Origin: Epiperipatus broadwayi
Lineage: Eukaryota; Onychophora; Udeonychophora; Euonychophora; Peripatidae
Reading direction: 5' to 3'
Assembly: GCA_028023455.1 (NCBI GenBank)
Contig: JAQFVV010012394.1
Location: 24,198,900-24,262,899, forward strand
Length of the DNA stretch: 64,000 nucleotides
This document shows, piece by piece, positions 36,654 through 48,261 of this stretch. The position numbers and the translations under genes are program-made. A model generated the notes under the pieces. The model made no database searches, was not told the DNA's origin, and was given only the letters and a program-made list of their open reading frames with translations. The stretch's first letter is position 1, and each line of letters opens with the position of its first letter.

Positions 36654-36665
36654 TACTGATATAAA
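36654..36665 (+). repeat. 12-bp target-site duplication, right copy
   Basis: It matches 35627-35638. Confidence 0.8.
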
Positions 36666-37688
36666 TTCTTTATCCAAATCTTTTGCATACCGCATTACCT
36701 TTCTCACCCATCTTGTTACCTGTCCTTTACTCATAAGCCAATTAAATACTATTTTAGTTATTCTTTTATTATCCATAAACTGCAATCTACCAAACATTTT
36801 CATTTTACTTTTTGCATCTCTCATATGAAAACTTGACCATCCCATTTCTCCTTGAATTGCCTCCCTTGCTGTCCATACTTCTGCATCCAATGCATGTCTT
36901 CCTACTTCCCTTTGAGATTTTTCTAAATAATCTAATATCTTTTTACTAACATATAATGCATCATTACCATATGTTAACCCTGCTACTGCAACTCCTTTCC
37001 ATATAATTCTAGCTACATCATATTTATTATATGAAAATACTGTTAATTTCTTTATCAATCCCTTTCTTTTCTTTGCTTCATTTATCAATTTTTTCTCCCA
37101 TTCATCCAAATAATTTTTCTGATTACTTAAAATAATTCCCAAATAACTATATCTATTCACCACATTTAACTTAATATCTCCCAATAAAAATTCTACATCT
37201 TCTCTTTCCTCAGTATTAACCATCATTATATTTGATTTTTCTTCACTAAATTTAATCCCCATCTCTTTACCCACCCTTGCACATATCCTCAACATAACTT
37301 CCATATCTTCTCTTTTTTCTGCACACAAAAACATATCATCTGCAAAAAAAAGACCTGACAAAATATATACTCCCTTACTACCTATTAACGGTATCTCTAT
37401 CCCTCTTCCTAATCTTTCTATTGCTCTTTCCATTTCACTCAAATACAACACAAACAAAATAGGTGACATAGGGCATCCTTGCCTTAGTCCCACACCATTT
37501 TTAACTTTAATTGATTCTATATTCTCTAATTGATATATATAATAATTATTTTCATATAATTTCTTAATAATATCTATTAAAGCTTCATCCATTCCCAAAT
37601 TTGCTAAACTTATCCATAATCTATTTCTATTTACTCTATCATATGCCTTCTCTATATCTATAAAACTCATATATAACTGTTTGTCTGC
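36654..37688 (-). pseudogene. LINE reverse transcriptase, N-terminal truncated and disrupted
   Basis: It encodes the palm and thumb of a reverse transcriptase. Visible motifs are FIDIEKAYDRV, GLRQGCPMSPILF and the catalytic FFADDMFLC, followed by NRYSYLGIIL and a thumb and C-terminal region with WTAREAIQGEMGWS. No stop interrupts this part. The finger domain and endonuclease are missing because of 5' truncation. The open frame extends artificially on both sides: about 43 residues at the start come from the inverted-repeat arm, and about 24 at the end come from the inserted ribozyme repeat. Codon use is strongly AT-rich, like its surroundings. The intact frame suggests a recent arrival. Confidence 0.8.
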
Positions 37689-37808
37689 ATATGCATGATG
37701 AACAGGGCCACCTAGCGGCTGGAACTTGCATTGCTGCTTTTGGCCCCTACTCTGAATATGTTTGTGGTTGACACAGAAACAGCACCTCTTGTGGCCACAT
37801 GGGGCATT

Positions 37809-38042
37809 TCTCACATTTTAAGACAATTCATTTGCTTTTTGTTTGGATGCTTTCACATCATGTCCATTTAATATTTGTTCTCAAAGAAATAGTTAATCAT
37901 ATAAATATATATTTTGCAAATTTCACTATTTTATGACATTTTATTTTTATCACTACAACCAAATTTACAAAAAATTTATCTTTCAATAATGTTTCTGTTC
38001 TAGCATTAATTTCTCACATGAAAGTGCAAACTATTTTGAATA
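37809..38042. other. AT-rich spacer outside the right arm
   Basis: It lies between the outer end of the inverted repeat and the single retrozyme copy. I recognise no feature in it. Confidence 0.4.
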
Positions 38043-38477
38043 TTTATAGTCTCTGCCAAAAAGTCTTATGCAATTTTATATTGCTATGACTACTACTATA
38101 TGGCATGGCTGAAGATCTATCAGCCCCATGTAGGTATTTGAGTTGGATAGCTGGGTTTGAAGACATGTACATGTCTGAAAATTTCAGATTTTCCACTCAA
38201 TAGATAACTTTTAGCTAAGTGCTTGGCTTTGGGTTGGTATTTTTAGATCTAGTGTCTGAACCTACTCTGACACCTCTCTGAGGAGTGCCAAAGCACGAAA
38301 CCATGGTCAGGGGTTTGGGGAGGGGTTCCTGACAGAGATATTTTAAGTGCTGGCTCTGGCTAAGCATTTATCATAAAGCTTGTAGAGGAATTGGCAATCC
38401 TCACTGTTTATAACTTACAAGCTTAAGAGATAGGGTCATGTGATCTATGAATTGATCTATGACTTTTTATTTTGACT
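38043..38477 (+). mobile_element. Retrozyme monomer, circularly permuted copy
   Basis: One full 435-bp unit in the opposite orientation to the dimer, with about 10 differences. Its ends fall near the TTTTGACTATTTATAGTC point of the unit, whereas the dimer starts and stops at the CCTCACTG point. Different break points in the same circular order are what a circular RNA template would give. No coding frame. No convincing target duplication was found. Confidence 0.8.
38261..38323 (+). ncRNA. Type I hammerhead ribozyme, monomer copy
   Basis: The core is the same as in the dimer, now on the plus strand: CUGAGGA at 38278-38284, stem II 38285-38296, GAAA 38297-38300, GUC 38306-38308 with cleavage after 38308. 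Stem I bases are preserved. The one change in the outer stem I helix (CCUACUC instead of CCUACCC) keeps pairing through a G-U pair. Confidence 0.9.
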
Positions 38478-38478
38478 A

Positions 38479-38706
38479 TTGTTTACTGTGTTTGGAAGAA
38501 CCTTGTTTATTTGTATAAAAAATTTCTTCTGTTTTAATGGTAATTTGTTGAAAAATAAGCATCCTATTGTAATTAACAGAATAATTTCAACCATTAACTC
38601 CCTTTTATCATCTAATCCCTACCCCAGTATACTTGCTGGGGATTTTAATATGAGCTATCAAAGTTTGCTGCAAAATGGATTAATCAACTTGCAATACCAC
38701 TTATAA
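38479..38706 (+). pseudogene. LINE endonuclease fragment
   Basis: SILAGDFNMS matches the conserved GDFN block of apurinic-type LINE endonucleases, which nick the target DNA. The rest of the domain is lost or in broken frames. The start overlaps the end of the retrozyme monomer, so the true N-terminal part is missing. Clade assignment (L1/Tx1-like or other) is uncertain. Confidence 0.55.
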
Positions 38707-39907
38707 GTGGTGGGGGTTTTCTCTCACTGAATTCAGTATCTTTTTTATAATAATGCCAAGACAATGCTCATGGATTTAACGTTTTATTCTCCAATGTTAC
38801 ATCATTCAAGCGAAGTAAGTCTTTCCCCCTTCCCGTTAAATTTAAACACATACCACAACAGGATCACTAACATACAAAAGACAATATGCATACTCATAAC
38901 TAGATACCATTCTAGAGTTCCCTCTACTCAGAAACATACATTATGATAAATAATCTCAATCAGATGCAACTTGGGCCAGTTTCTAAATACATAGTATATA
39001 CACACACACCCTCTGATTTGATATCAATCATATTACTCAAAAATCACCCCCTCTAAACTAGTCATCTTAGCAAATGAACTACACAAAAGAATTGTCATGT
39101 TAAAATCAGTCACTCACAATCAAGCAAATATAATAAAGCTGACACAGTTATATAATCAAACATGCAATAAACTAAAGGAATATCTATGAACTAAAAAAAT
39201 GCCTAATACAGCAACTACTTGGACCCATGTAGACATTTGCTGGACATTGAATGGTCCATCCAAAAATAGAGCCCTATGTAATGAGAATAGATTGAAAATA
39301 TCACAGCTGGACATAATATGATACAATCTATATAACAGCACTTCAAACAAAAGTTAACAAAGCATAACCAATTTAAACCTGCAAAAGATTTTTTGGAAAA
39401 CCAAAAACAGACATCTTTTGAAATTTGCACATTTTTCACTAATTCTAGCATCAATCCCAGATACATACCACCCAGGACTACCAGGAATTTCACAATTTGT
39501 ATTGTCATATCTTAGCCGATTTACAAATACATACTTGTTCCAGCATGAAAATCAACTATAACAAAAGCTGTACAATACATAGGGGCTATATCCGGTTTCA
39601 ATGGTGCTCTTATTAAAAAACAACCACCAATTGCCAGTTTCCAATCTTTGGGAAATCTCAATGGAGCCTTTAAAAATAAAAATTCTGGAAAAAGTTTAAA
39701 AGAAAAAATTGAATCACATATAATACCACTAATATCAGTGAGCTAAGAAAGGACTTATCAATAAGTCAAGCAGCACTAATATAGAAAACAATTATTAACT
39801 AAGTAATTAAAAAGAACAATTTATTCCAATGGCTGTACAGTTACATTTTGAAAGTGCATTTGATTTATTGCTAATCACAACACTGTTAATTCAACTTAAA
39901 AAAAACC

Positions 39908-40276
39908 TTGCACAATCTTATATACAATCGCCAATCTGCTACTAAACAGATAAATTCATATCACACTCAATGGAAGATCTTCGTCATTTTTTATGCAAGC
40001 CAATCAATCCCACAAGGATCTGCACTCAGTACAATTTTATTTACATTATATTTAAACCCTTTGCTAAAGCAAACTCCAATTCTAAACACCAACACATATA
40101 TACCATGTATAGCTTATATGAATAATATCAGAGTATTTCTACAATCAAAGAAGCAATTACCTATACTTCAGGAAATTACAAAAGATTATACAGCAAAGTT
40201 CAGATTAAAAATTTACACCAATAAATCAGTTGCATGGACAATATTCACAGGTAAATTAAAACACCCAGATGTATAA
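39908..40276 (+). pseudogene. LINE reverse transcriptase fragment
   Basis: It is an open stretch of 122 codons with SIPQGSALSTILFTLYLNPL, corresponding to the (R/P)QGxxLSPxLF motif. IAYMNNIRVF stands in the place of the catalytic Y/FxDD block; both aspartates have become asparagines, so it is inactive. FRLKIYTNKS follows, as expected for the next palm motif. Confidence 0.65.
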
Positions 40277-40778
40277 AAGAAAGCCTAATATGTTTTTGGG
40301 TTTTCTTTCCACTTGGGCAGGAATCAAATGAAAAAGAAAATACCAAACATACTAAAAACAGAAGCAGACAGAATCACTGAATAACTCTCCAAATCCTATC
40401 TTTCAATCTATTCAGAAATATTATACAATCAGCTTATTATGACAAAAATCACCTACTATCTCTTATAAGAAATTCCACAAAATCATTTATTTCAGCAATT
40501 AACTCACTATGCAACAAGTTACAATGGAAAAGAAAAGTAGTAACCATCTCAATAAAATAATTAAACCGACCTACAAAATAGAATGGTCCCAATGTTTCAC
40601 ACCCAAAAAAACGGAAATCTGCTTATAGCCTTATTTAGATGTTTTTCATAGATACAGGTAATAATAAAAATCACACCCACTGATTGGTCTTGCCACATAT
40701 AACTACAACCCTATCCTGCTTGCAATATGTGGAATGATAAGGAACGATATAACCTAAATAAACACAAAAATACACATA

Positions 40779-41012
40779 TTGGAAAATACAAAATGTATTG
40801 TTTCCAGACCAAAAGTGCTGGGAATAAACAATGGCCAAATCTTAACAAAGTTCAAAAGATGGTGCATGGAACCAACGTTTTATGATTTTATTATCAAACT
40901 TAACCGAAATGCATTACCAACAACACACTTTATTCAGTACAAGAGATTTTACACAAATATTGATCTTCTATGGATGCTATGTCACAGAGATAAAGCCCTA
41001 GAAAAAATGTGA
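40779..41012 (+). pseudogene. LINE C-terminal fragment
   Basis: RNALPTTHFIQYKRF followed by LLWMLCHRDKALEKM resembles the region before and around the C-terminal Cys/His motif of APE-type LINEs (usual form alpT...C..C...ET..H). Some key residues are lost. It fits by position as the end of the same relic. Confidence 0.45.
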
Positions 41013-41466
41013 CTAATGATGCTGAACAACTCTGCAGTACCAATAATACATGCAGCCACATTTAGCTTATATGCATATTGGTGCACATTTGGCACATTTC
41101 ACTTTTGGAAACAATCTAAGAAGACACCCCAACACCTATCACAACAAACTTAAAAAACTCAAGAATAAAGACTGTATTATTGCACCCCAGTACATTTTTG
41201 TAGCAACATAGTCTTTCTTCAAAATGTGCTCAACATTATGACAAGAACTGGAATTAGTACTTTTAAAAAAATAAATAAAAAAATAAGATCATCTAATACA
41301 ACAACGAATTTTTTACTTGGTTGAACAAGATAACTGTCAGAGTCAAGGAATAAATCCATATTAAAAAGAATTTATTTATATAAGTATGTGTAACCCTATT
41401 GTAACCTTATATTATGTAACCAATAGATACTCAATAAAATTTGCTTTGAAACATCATCATAATGCT

Positions 41467-41506
41467 ACTACTACTACTACTACTACCACCACTACCACCA
41501 CTACCA

Positions 41507-41576
<70 letters not shown>
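41467..41576 (+). repeat. Trinucleotide microsatellite (ACT/ACC)n then (AAT)n
   Basis: Tandem ACT units with interspersed ACC are followed by AAT units, about 110 bp in total. It directly follows the LINE 3' end and may derive from its tail. Confidence 0.9.
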
Positions 41577-41577
<1 letters not shown>

Positions 41578-42020
41578 TTGATAAATGTGATGCCCCTTAG
41601 GATTTTTAATGCAAAAACTGTATATATTAATTTTTTAACATAAATTAAACATCATATTTAATGATCTATAAAGTATTTACATATACAAACATTTTGAAAT
41701 CAATATATTTGATTCAAATACATATTTCTTATATAGCAATGTATAATCATCATGAGTATGCTAACTTTTGTTTAACTTTAGATTTCCAATTAGGTTAATA
41801 TATCTGTTAATTATTTACTATTTATCATAAAGTTTTTAATTTATTGAAAAATGTATGACTTATATATGTCCATTATTAGAGATCTTATTAACATAATATT
41901 AATTATAATAGAATATTTTTCCAAAACTTTAATTTGATGACATTTTTTAGTTAAATTTCAGTCTCAATCTAATACAGCAATCAATCAATTAACTACATTT
42001 GGAAACTGCATTCACAATAT

Positions 42021-42021
42021 T

Positions 42022-42055
<34 letters not shown>

Positions 42056-42092
42056 TTGTATATATTTATATATATATATATATATATATATA
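42021..42092 (+). repeat. (TA)n microsatellite
   Basis: Two TA runs are separated by a short TGCTTGTATATATT segment. Confidence 0.9.
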
Positions 42093-42123
42093 AACATTAC
42101 AAGCATAAAGCTAAACTAGTCAA

Positions 42124-42571
42124 TATAAAATCAAAACTACCCCAAATCCAAAATTAAACCAAATCAGCATAAAAATAATATTAAAACATAACCTAAGGTT
42201 TCACTACTACAAGCAGACTTCTCAAGTGTAAAGAACTACAAAAAATTACACAATATATATATAATATTAAAAAATGCCCACAAATCCATTCACTTCCCAT
42301 CCATCCTTAATATTAAAAGAAGAATTAAAGAGTCTTTATTATTGAAAATTTATTATTCTGAAGCAATTAACTTATTTAAGAATTCTTTTAATATTAAGGG
42401 TGGATGAGAAGTGAATGGATTTGTGGGTAGTTTTTAATATTATATATATTGTGTAATTTTTTGTAGTTCTTTACACTTGAGAAGTCTGCTTGTAGCAGTG
42501 ATACCTTAGGTTGTGTTTTAATATTATTTTTATGCTGATCTGGTTTAATTTTGTATAAGGGGGTAGTTTTG

Positions 42572-42582
<11 letters not shown>
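42124..42582. mobile_element. Foldback element with arms of about 200 bp
   Basis: Positions 42124-42322 are the inverted complement of 42381-42582 with about 90% identity by eye. Matching marks are CTTCTCAAGTGTAAAGAAC on the left and its complement at about 42465. The loop is about 58 bp. Both sides touch (TA)n tracts. It has no credible coding sequence. Confidence 0.75.

Positions 42583-42636
<54 letters not shown>
42577..42636 (+). repeat. (AT)n microsatellite
   Basis: About 30 AT units. It follows the right arm of the foldback directly. Confidence 0.9.
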
Positions 42637-42640
<4 letters not shown>

Positions 42641-45600
42641 ATCCTCACCCAACACCTCTCCTATCCTTCTTAACACCAATTACCTGGGGCGTCAATTCTA
42701 TTGATCATAGAATAAACTATTAGTCTGATTTTGTTTTAAAATTATTAATGAGGATCTTAAATGATGTTCTACTTTAGCTTAGCTCAATTGGAGGCTACAG
42801 AAGTCTATAAGGTGTAAAATGTATATTAAATGTGGGAGGAAACATTTTGATTAATGGGAACAAAACATCTATTAAGTTTTAAAATAAATAAGAATTAAAC
42901 TTGGTAAAGTTCCATTTAAATTGACAAGTTATATTCTATATCTCACCTCCTCCCATCATTCACATACACAGAACAACCTCTACCATGTTAGGAAATTAAA
43001 ATAATAATTAAAAATGTAATGCTGATTACCTATATTGCATGATAAGTGAGAGTTAAATATAACATAAAACATAACATTACTTAGCTTTTAATTTTACACT
43101 AATTTAAAAACATTAACTAAATTAATGTCTAATCTAAATAATAAGTGAATATCTCAAGGAATTAATTTATTGCATGGCTTAATTCTAAATCTATACCTTT
43201 CAACAACTACTAGTTACTATTATAAAAGTAATAATACAAATTAAAAAATACCCTAACAAAATAATGGTAGTTAGATAATAAAAGAAATAGGGTGTGTTTT
43301 GATTTCAATTCATAATCTAAATAATAACTAAATGATAAAATTTTCAGTGAATAATTGAATAACCAACATTTCATACAGTGTCTGGATCACGAAAAGCAAC
43401 ATCATCAGATCTGAACATGTTCATCATTAAATGAAATGGAATAGTGCAATCATATATTAGATAGGTAAAGGTGTGTGCATGTGTGGATATATGAAATACG
43501 AATGCATGTCAAAGAAGAATTCTGAACACAACTTAAAATAAATAAAACATTTATTTTCAAGCATAACTTAAATAGACATTTGGTTTAATAATTGACACAT
43601 ATACATATTTTGATGATTTCAACAATAATGGTTAAATAGTCTACATGACAGCAAGTAACATAAAGATAACTTTCTATATTATATTTTAAACATATGTCAG
43701 CTATCAGTGCATTCCGATAGACTTATGGAAGAAACATTATATTTTTAATACTAAAATAATAACACAAACTAAACTTTTTATTTTATTTGCAAAATTGGCT
43801 TAAGCTATCAGTCAATTCTGATAAACATACGACACAGAAACATGGTACTACACTAAGATAATTAAATATAAAATTATTTTGGTATTTTACTTTCAATACA
43901 CTCCAGCTATCAATCACTTATGATATGCTCATAAAAAACAAACCTCTATTAAATACTGACACTAAACTATAAGATGAAATTAAAGTTGTTGGCATTTTAC
44001 TTCAAATGCACATCAACAAAATGAGAGGGTTTAAATCTGAGAGTAAGAATAAAAATAAGAATAAGATCAAACAATACTTTATAAGTTAAATAAATAAAGC
44101 TATTAATTAATCACACCTTGTCTTCTCTTGCTTGCTCTTTCAAATGAGGATGGAATATTATGAGAGTTGATGGTATGAAATCTAAATAATTAATATAAAA
44201 TGATTTGAAACAATAATTAAAGTTGCATATTAATAATGGATTTCTCCATACATTTTAAATTAATAATCTATGCATGTGTCTGAATTATGCTATCTGTTAT
44301 AAAATAAATATTACTAAATCTAATTGGTTTACTTATGAAATTGGGAGAAATGTCATAATACGGATGATGACAATGGCCAACCAAGCTTTGATACAAATTC
44401 TACTTCAGTTGTTTTTGTGAGAAAAATCAATTCTACCTTTATTTTACTTTTTTATCAACATAATATCTCACAATTGGCTATGAATAAAAGATAAAAAACA
44501 TTCCATATGGTACTTGGGGATAAAAGACTTTCCTAAGGTCTAATCATCTAACTAGCAATATACAATAGCTCCCAAGTTTAACTTCTGAGACTTAAAAAAA
44601 ACTGGTATGGACCCTGTCTTATCACCAAAATAAGGGATATCCACTACTTGGCTTCTCATACTATAATTCATAAAATACAACTACTAAATCTGGAGAATAC
44701 AATCTACTCCTAACAAATTCTTCAACAAATTAAGGAAGAGTTTTCTCAATCCCAGACTATAAACTACATAATCCACCCATGTCAAATACTCAAATAAATT
44801 AAAGAAAGAGCTTATCTCAATTCCATATACTATATAACATAAATGACTTCATTCTGCATAGTCACTAAATACATTTCAAACTAAACATAATAATGAAATA
44901 ATAAATTCACACTTAAATAAATCTCTAATTTTTCAATTTCTATTGGCCCATTCTCATCGTCCGAAACCGATGACATTAAATTATTTTTACCTTTCAATTC
45001 AAACATTATTATAGCTAGATTAAACAACAGACACCTATAGATTTGCTATCTTATTATAAACTGAGCATTGATTATATATGTGTGTGAGAGATGATAGTCT
45101 GGACCAACTGATGAGTGCTGGTTTAGCATCAAATATGTATATTGGTGATTATTAATCTTTTCTACATGTGTGTGGTCATGGGTATCAGTTGTATGAGATA
45201 GTGTGGATAGTTGAAGGGTGCTTGAAAATCTGAGTTCAAATCCTCTATACTTATTAAGAAATACTGTAAATATCAATTATCAAACTGTAAAGGTAATAAG
45301 TAATAAATATCTCATTTCTGACAAGCATAATATTCTTAACTTGGAAATATACTAATTATTATTAAATAAGCAAGGCAAATATAACTTCTGGCAAGCAAAG
45401 ATTAAATAATCTTTTTAGTGCATTTTGCATTAGCACAAAATTAAAATAAAAGTTTGGTTTAGGATAAACAACAAATCTTTAAATTCTGAGTTAAATAATT
45501 ATTAAACAATAATTAATTTATAACTTTATGAAAAGGCGAAGATGAACAATAAATTTTATATCATGAGTTCTTATCAAAATAATCTGTCTTCCCCTTAATA

Positions 45601-46031
45601 TTGAATGGATGTTTCCATTTCTAACATGCACATATAGTAATATGAGCACACAGTAAAAATTATATTTAAATAATATAAATTACCTAGTATAAAACTTTTT
45701 CATATAATACCTTGGTGAGACATTTTTAAAGAGAAACAAAAACAATGATAATATAATCATAAAAATAATATCATAAGACAAAATTTTACTTCTATCTATT
45801 ACAGGCTAACAAAACTAAAACTTTTTTTTCCTGGATGAAATGAAAGTTTATTTTTAGTCTGTAAATGAGATCTCTTTGTCATGTACTAAATAATAATATT
45901 AATTGATGTACATATAAATATTAACAAACACAAATTCCTGCAGGAAGATAAATAACACTAATTTGGATCCACTTTAACAGCATTCAATGTTTTTAGCAAT
46001 GGCTAATGAACTGCAGGCAATATATATATAT
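42637..46031. other. AT-rich stretch, no gene recognised
   Basis: No ORF has a recognisable domain. At 45208-45242 the plus strand has TAGTTGAAGGG followed by GTTCAAATC, which fit RNA polymerase III A- and B-box consensus but with short spacing (26 bases). It may be a tRNA-derived SINE remnant. A sequence at 43385-43408 (complement) starts CUGAUGAUGUUGC and may be a decayed hammerhead. Both are weak. Confidence 0.35.
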
Positions 46032-48243
46032 TGTAACGATCCGGAGAATACGACTTAACGTAATCTGCACTACGGGGCGCCATCTAGGCATTTGAACCTA
46101 GAAAAATTTATAAAGTAGGCAGATACGTAAGTCAAAAAAAAAATTTTTTTTTTTCTATTTTGATTCCGGTCGTTAGCCCATGTCACTAGCTCAGTGGAAT
46201 AGCAGAGATTAAATAATATAATATCTTATCTACTTAGATTTCAACATTAAAAAATAAATAAAATAAGCCACTGCCAGTAATTAGCATACAAACATTTATT
46301 TATGCACATATATATAAGATTTAAAATTATTTTAGTATTAGTTTACATTTTAACATTTAACATTATTTTTAACTTTGATTTTTGACTTTAATTTACATTT
46401 AATTACTATTATATTCTAATTTTACATTTTTAATTAAGTTCGCACAGATGGGATTATAAAAGCTTGTTTTAATATGTTGCTATAGATCGGTTACATAGAT
46501 TATATGGTTAAAAACATTTCAAAGTAAACATAAACGATCAAAATATAAAATCATTGATACTGGCAATTGCAGAGGGAAATTTATAAGTAACCCAGTAGTA
46601 TTCACCATAAGATACTTGCATTGTCACCAATGACTTAAAAGACATCCGAATAAATACATTTTAGATACTCACCGTAAGGTATCATTATTTATCGAATGTC
46701 TATATATTTTGATCAAATATGAAAACGCAAATATAGTTAACCGATAAACAATCCATGCAAGCGTCTATAAACAACTTAAATTTAATGCATTTTTATTTAA
46801 GGTCGAGCATGAATAGATTACATAGATTTGCATTTGAAAATAAAATATTCTATCCCTATTTAACCTTAGGCTAAAATTCGCAGTCAAACTGGCATCAATT
46901 CATCTGATACATCGATGTATTCAATGTAATACGGAATACGGCAGCACCAAAAAGATTAAGAGAAGATATTGACTTTCATTAGATAGGAATATTACTTTTA
47001 TCCAACGAGAAGAACAATAAAAAAAAACTCCATAGAAAGGAACTGCGCTCTACGTCTTATAATTCCTTCCATGGGCAAAACAGGAGAGTGCGGCGTATGA
47101 AGCGATTCTGCCCGTAGCGAATCTCCGACTACATCTACTAACTACATCAATGTATCCAATCCATTGACCCAATTCAACAACGAAACAAATAACCTAAGAT
47201 TACCCTCCCCTAATATAACTTTACAAATCTATACAACCATTCACGCCCGACTTAAGTTTAACATTTATATAATTTACCTTAACGGAAAACAGAAAGCATA
47301 ATAAAACTTAAAGAACAAAAAAGTAAATAAATAAATGGAAATGTTTTTAAATATATAAAAAAAAAGAAATACATCAAATAACATTATTAATAAATTAAGT
47401 TGGTCAGATAGGATAATATTGCAATCATTTAAATATGGAAAATTTTAATTTAATGTTCATTATTTATAAAAGTTCTTACGGTTTAAAAAGTTCATCTTTA
47501 TCCGTTGCTTGCCATGAACGTGAATTCCCACACCATCCTAAGATTGGTATCCATTTAGCCATTGTTTTATTTATTCATTCGGAGGTTTTTTAGTTTAATT
47601 GGTCCTCAATGTAGGAAACGATAGTTCATTTCTCTTTTCTTTAACAGCTGAAAGAATTGACCGTGCGTCTGTCAATTCCTTCACCTCAACTCCGTACTAA
47701 TACATATAGTCACATCGTAATAATCAATAATCAATCCCTAATAATTTTCAACCTTGTCCTTTTATATTTATTTGAAGGATTGCATTTACATTACGTCATC
47801 GATGCGATGATCCTTTTCATTGAGGTCCGATTCCATAGGGATTTCTTCTTATTTGCTAACAGTTTCTATTGTTTTCCTATCTGACCGGTGTTTTTACATT
47901 TAAATGCCGAAGGCTGGTTTACATTTAACTAATTAACAATCATTTCCATTTTTGATTAATTAACCTGTTTTCCAAATCAAAAATATATTTAAAGATAAAT
48001 TTAAAGATATAATTTCATCTCCAAATCTTTTTAAAATTTAGTTTTAAAATACTTTTTCTTTAATAAAGTTTTATTTTAATAATTTTTCATTATCTGTGCG
48101 ATTTAACATGTACGAGTTTAAGATGATATTTAATTTCAATTTTTAATTCTAAAAGAAAATTTTTAAATGCGAACTTTTTAATTTACTTTCATGTTTAATA
48201 AATAAAAAAAACAACAATGTAACGAACGTCTGTGCTCGTTACA
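46032..48243 (-). repeat. Family B LTR, minus orientation
   Basis: The full-length LTR of 2212 bp has TGTAACGATCC at its left end and GTTACA at its right end. The TATA box complement lies at about 47760. It has the same landmarks as the 11.9-16.6 kb LTRs but belongs to a distinct subgroup with extra GC-rich end sequence. No interior lies next to it, so it is a solo LTR. The region 46900-47160 is clearly more divergent from its partner than the rest. Confidence 0.8.
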
Positions 48244-48261
48244 ATATATATATATATATAT
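48244..48261 (+). repeat. (AT)n spacer at the palindrome centre
   Basis: Eighteen bases of AT repeat separate the two head-to-head LTRs. Confidence 0.9.

Larger units (their letters stand above)
34985..37688 (-). mobile_element. 5'-truncated non-LTR retrotransposon, clade unresolved
   Basis: The element reads on the minus strand from about 37688 (truncated within the reverse transcriptase) to about 34985. It includes the reverse transcriptase, a C-terminal region with a Cys/His motif and a short 3' UTR. Removing the 1-kb insertion at 35639-36653 (and one copy of its 12-bp duplication) joins the two coding parts. The tail at 34985-35000 has GATG-like repeats. It differs clearly from the two RTE copies in the window. 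Confidence 0.8.
22774..37808. mobile_element. Large inverted-repeat structure around a Merlin transposase
   Basis: The sequence from 22774 inward to about 30030 is repeated in inverted orientation from 37808 inward to about 32310, at roughly 90-95% identity by eye. Removing insertions leaves arms of about 2.8 kb. The central 2.3 kb holds a decayed IS1016/Merlin-type transposase. The outer ends share GCCCCATGTGGCCACAAGAG (left) with its complement at the right. I read it as a DNA transposon with very long terminal inverted repeats. An inverted segmental duplication that happens to flank a Merlin copy is the alternative. Host target duplications were not identified. Confidence 0.65.
32310..37808 (-). 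repeat. Right arm of the large inverted repeat (interrupted)
   Basis: The arm occupies 32310-34985 and 37690-37808. A LINE (34985-37688), itself interrupted by the ribozyme-bearing dimer, splits it. The left arm runs uninterrupted across the equivalent of the LINE site (near 22890), so the LINE arrived after the arms were formed. Confidence 0.75.
38479..41440 (+). mobile_element. Degenerate APE-type LINE relic
   Basis: Scattered coding fragments lie in order on the plus strand: endonuclease (38479-38706), reverse transcriptase (39908-40276) and a C-terminal part (40779-41012). They are followed by AATAAA at 41434 and a trinucleotide microsatellite at 41467. Many stops and frameshifts show that it is old. 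The middle, about 38950-39900, is coding-derived but unreadable. Confidence 0.7.

Noticed and set aside
41386-41643. ORF with a long threonine then asparagine run
   Set aside because: It is a translation of the trinucleotide microsatellite.
42394-42648. ORF with an IY repeat
   Set aside because: It is a translation of the AT microsatellite and foldback arm.
43385-43408. CUGAUGAUGUUGC motif (complement) as a second hammerhead type
   Set aside because: The GAAA element is replaced (CAGACAC follows the would-be stem II), so the core is not complete. At best a relic.
45208-45242. tRNA-derived SINE with A and B boxes
   Set aside because: Both boxes fit the consensus, but the spacing is short and no tRNA-like fold or tail was found. 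Kept only as a note.
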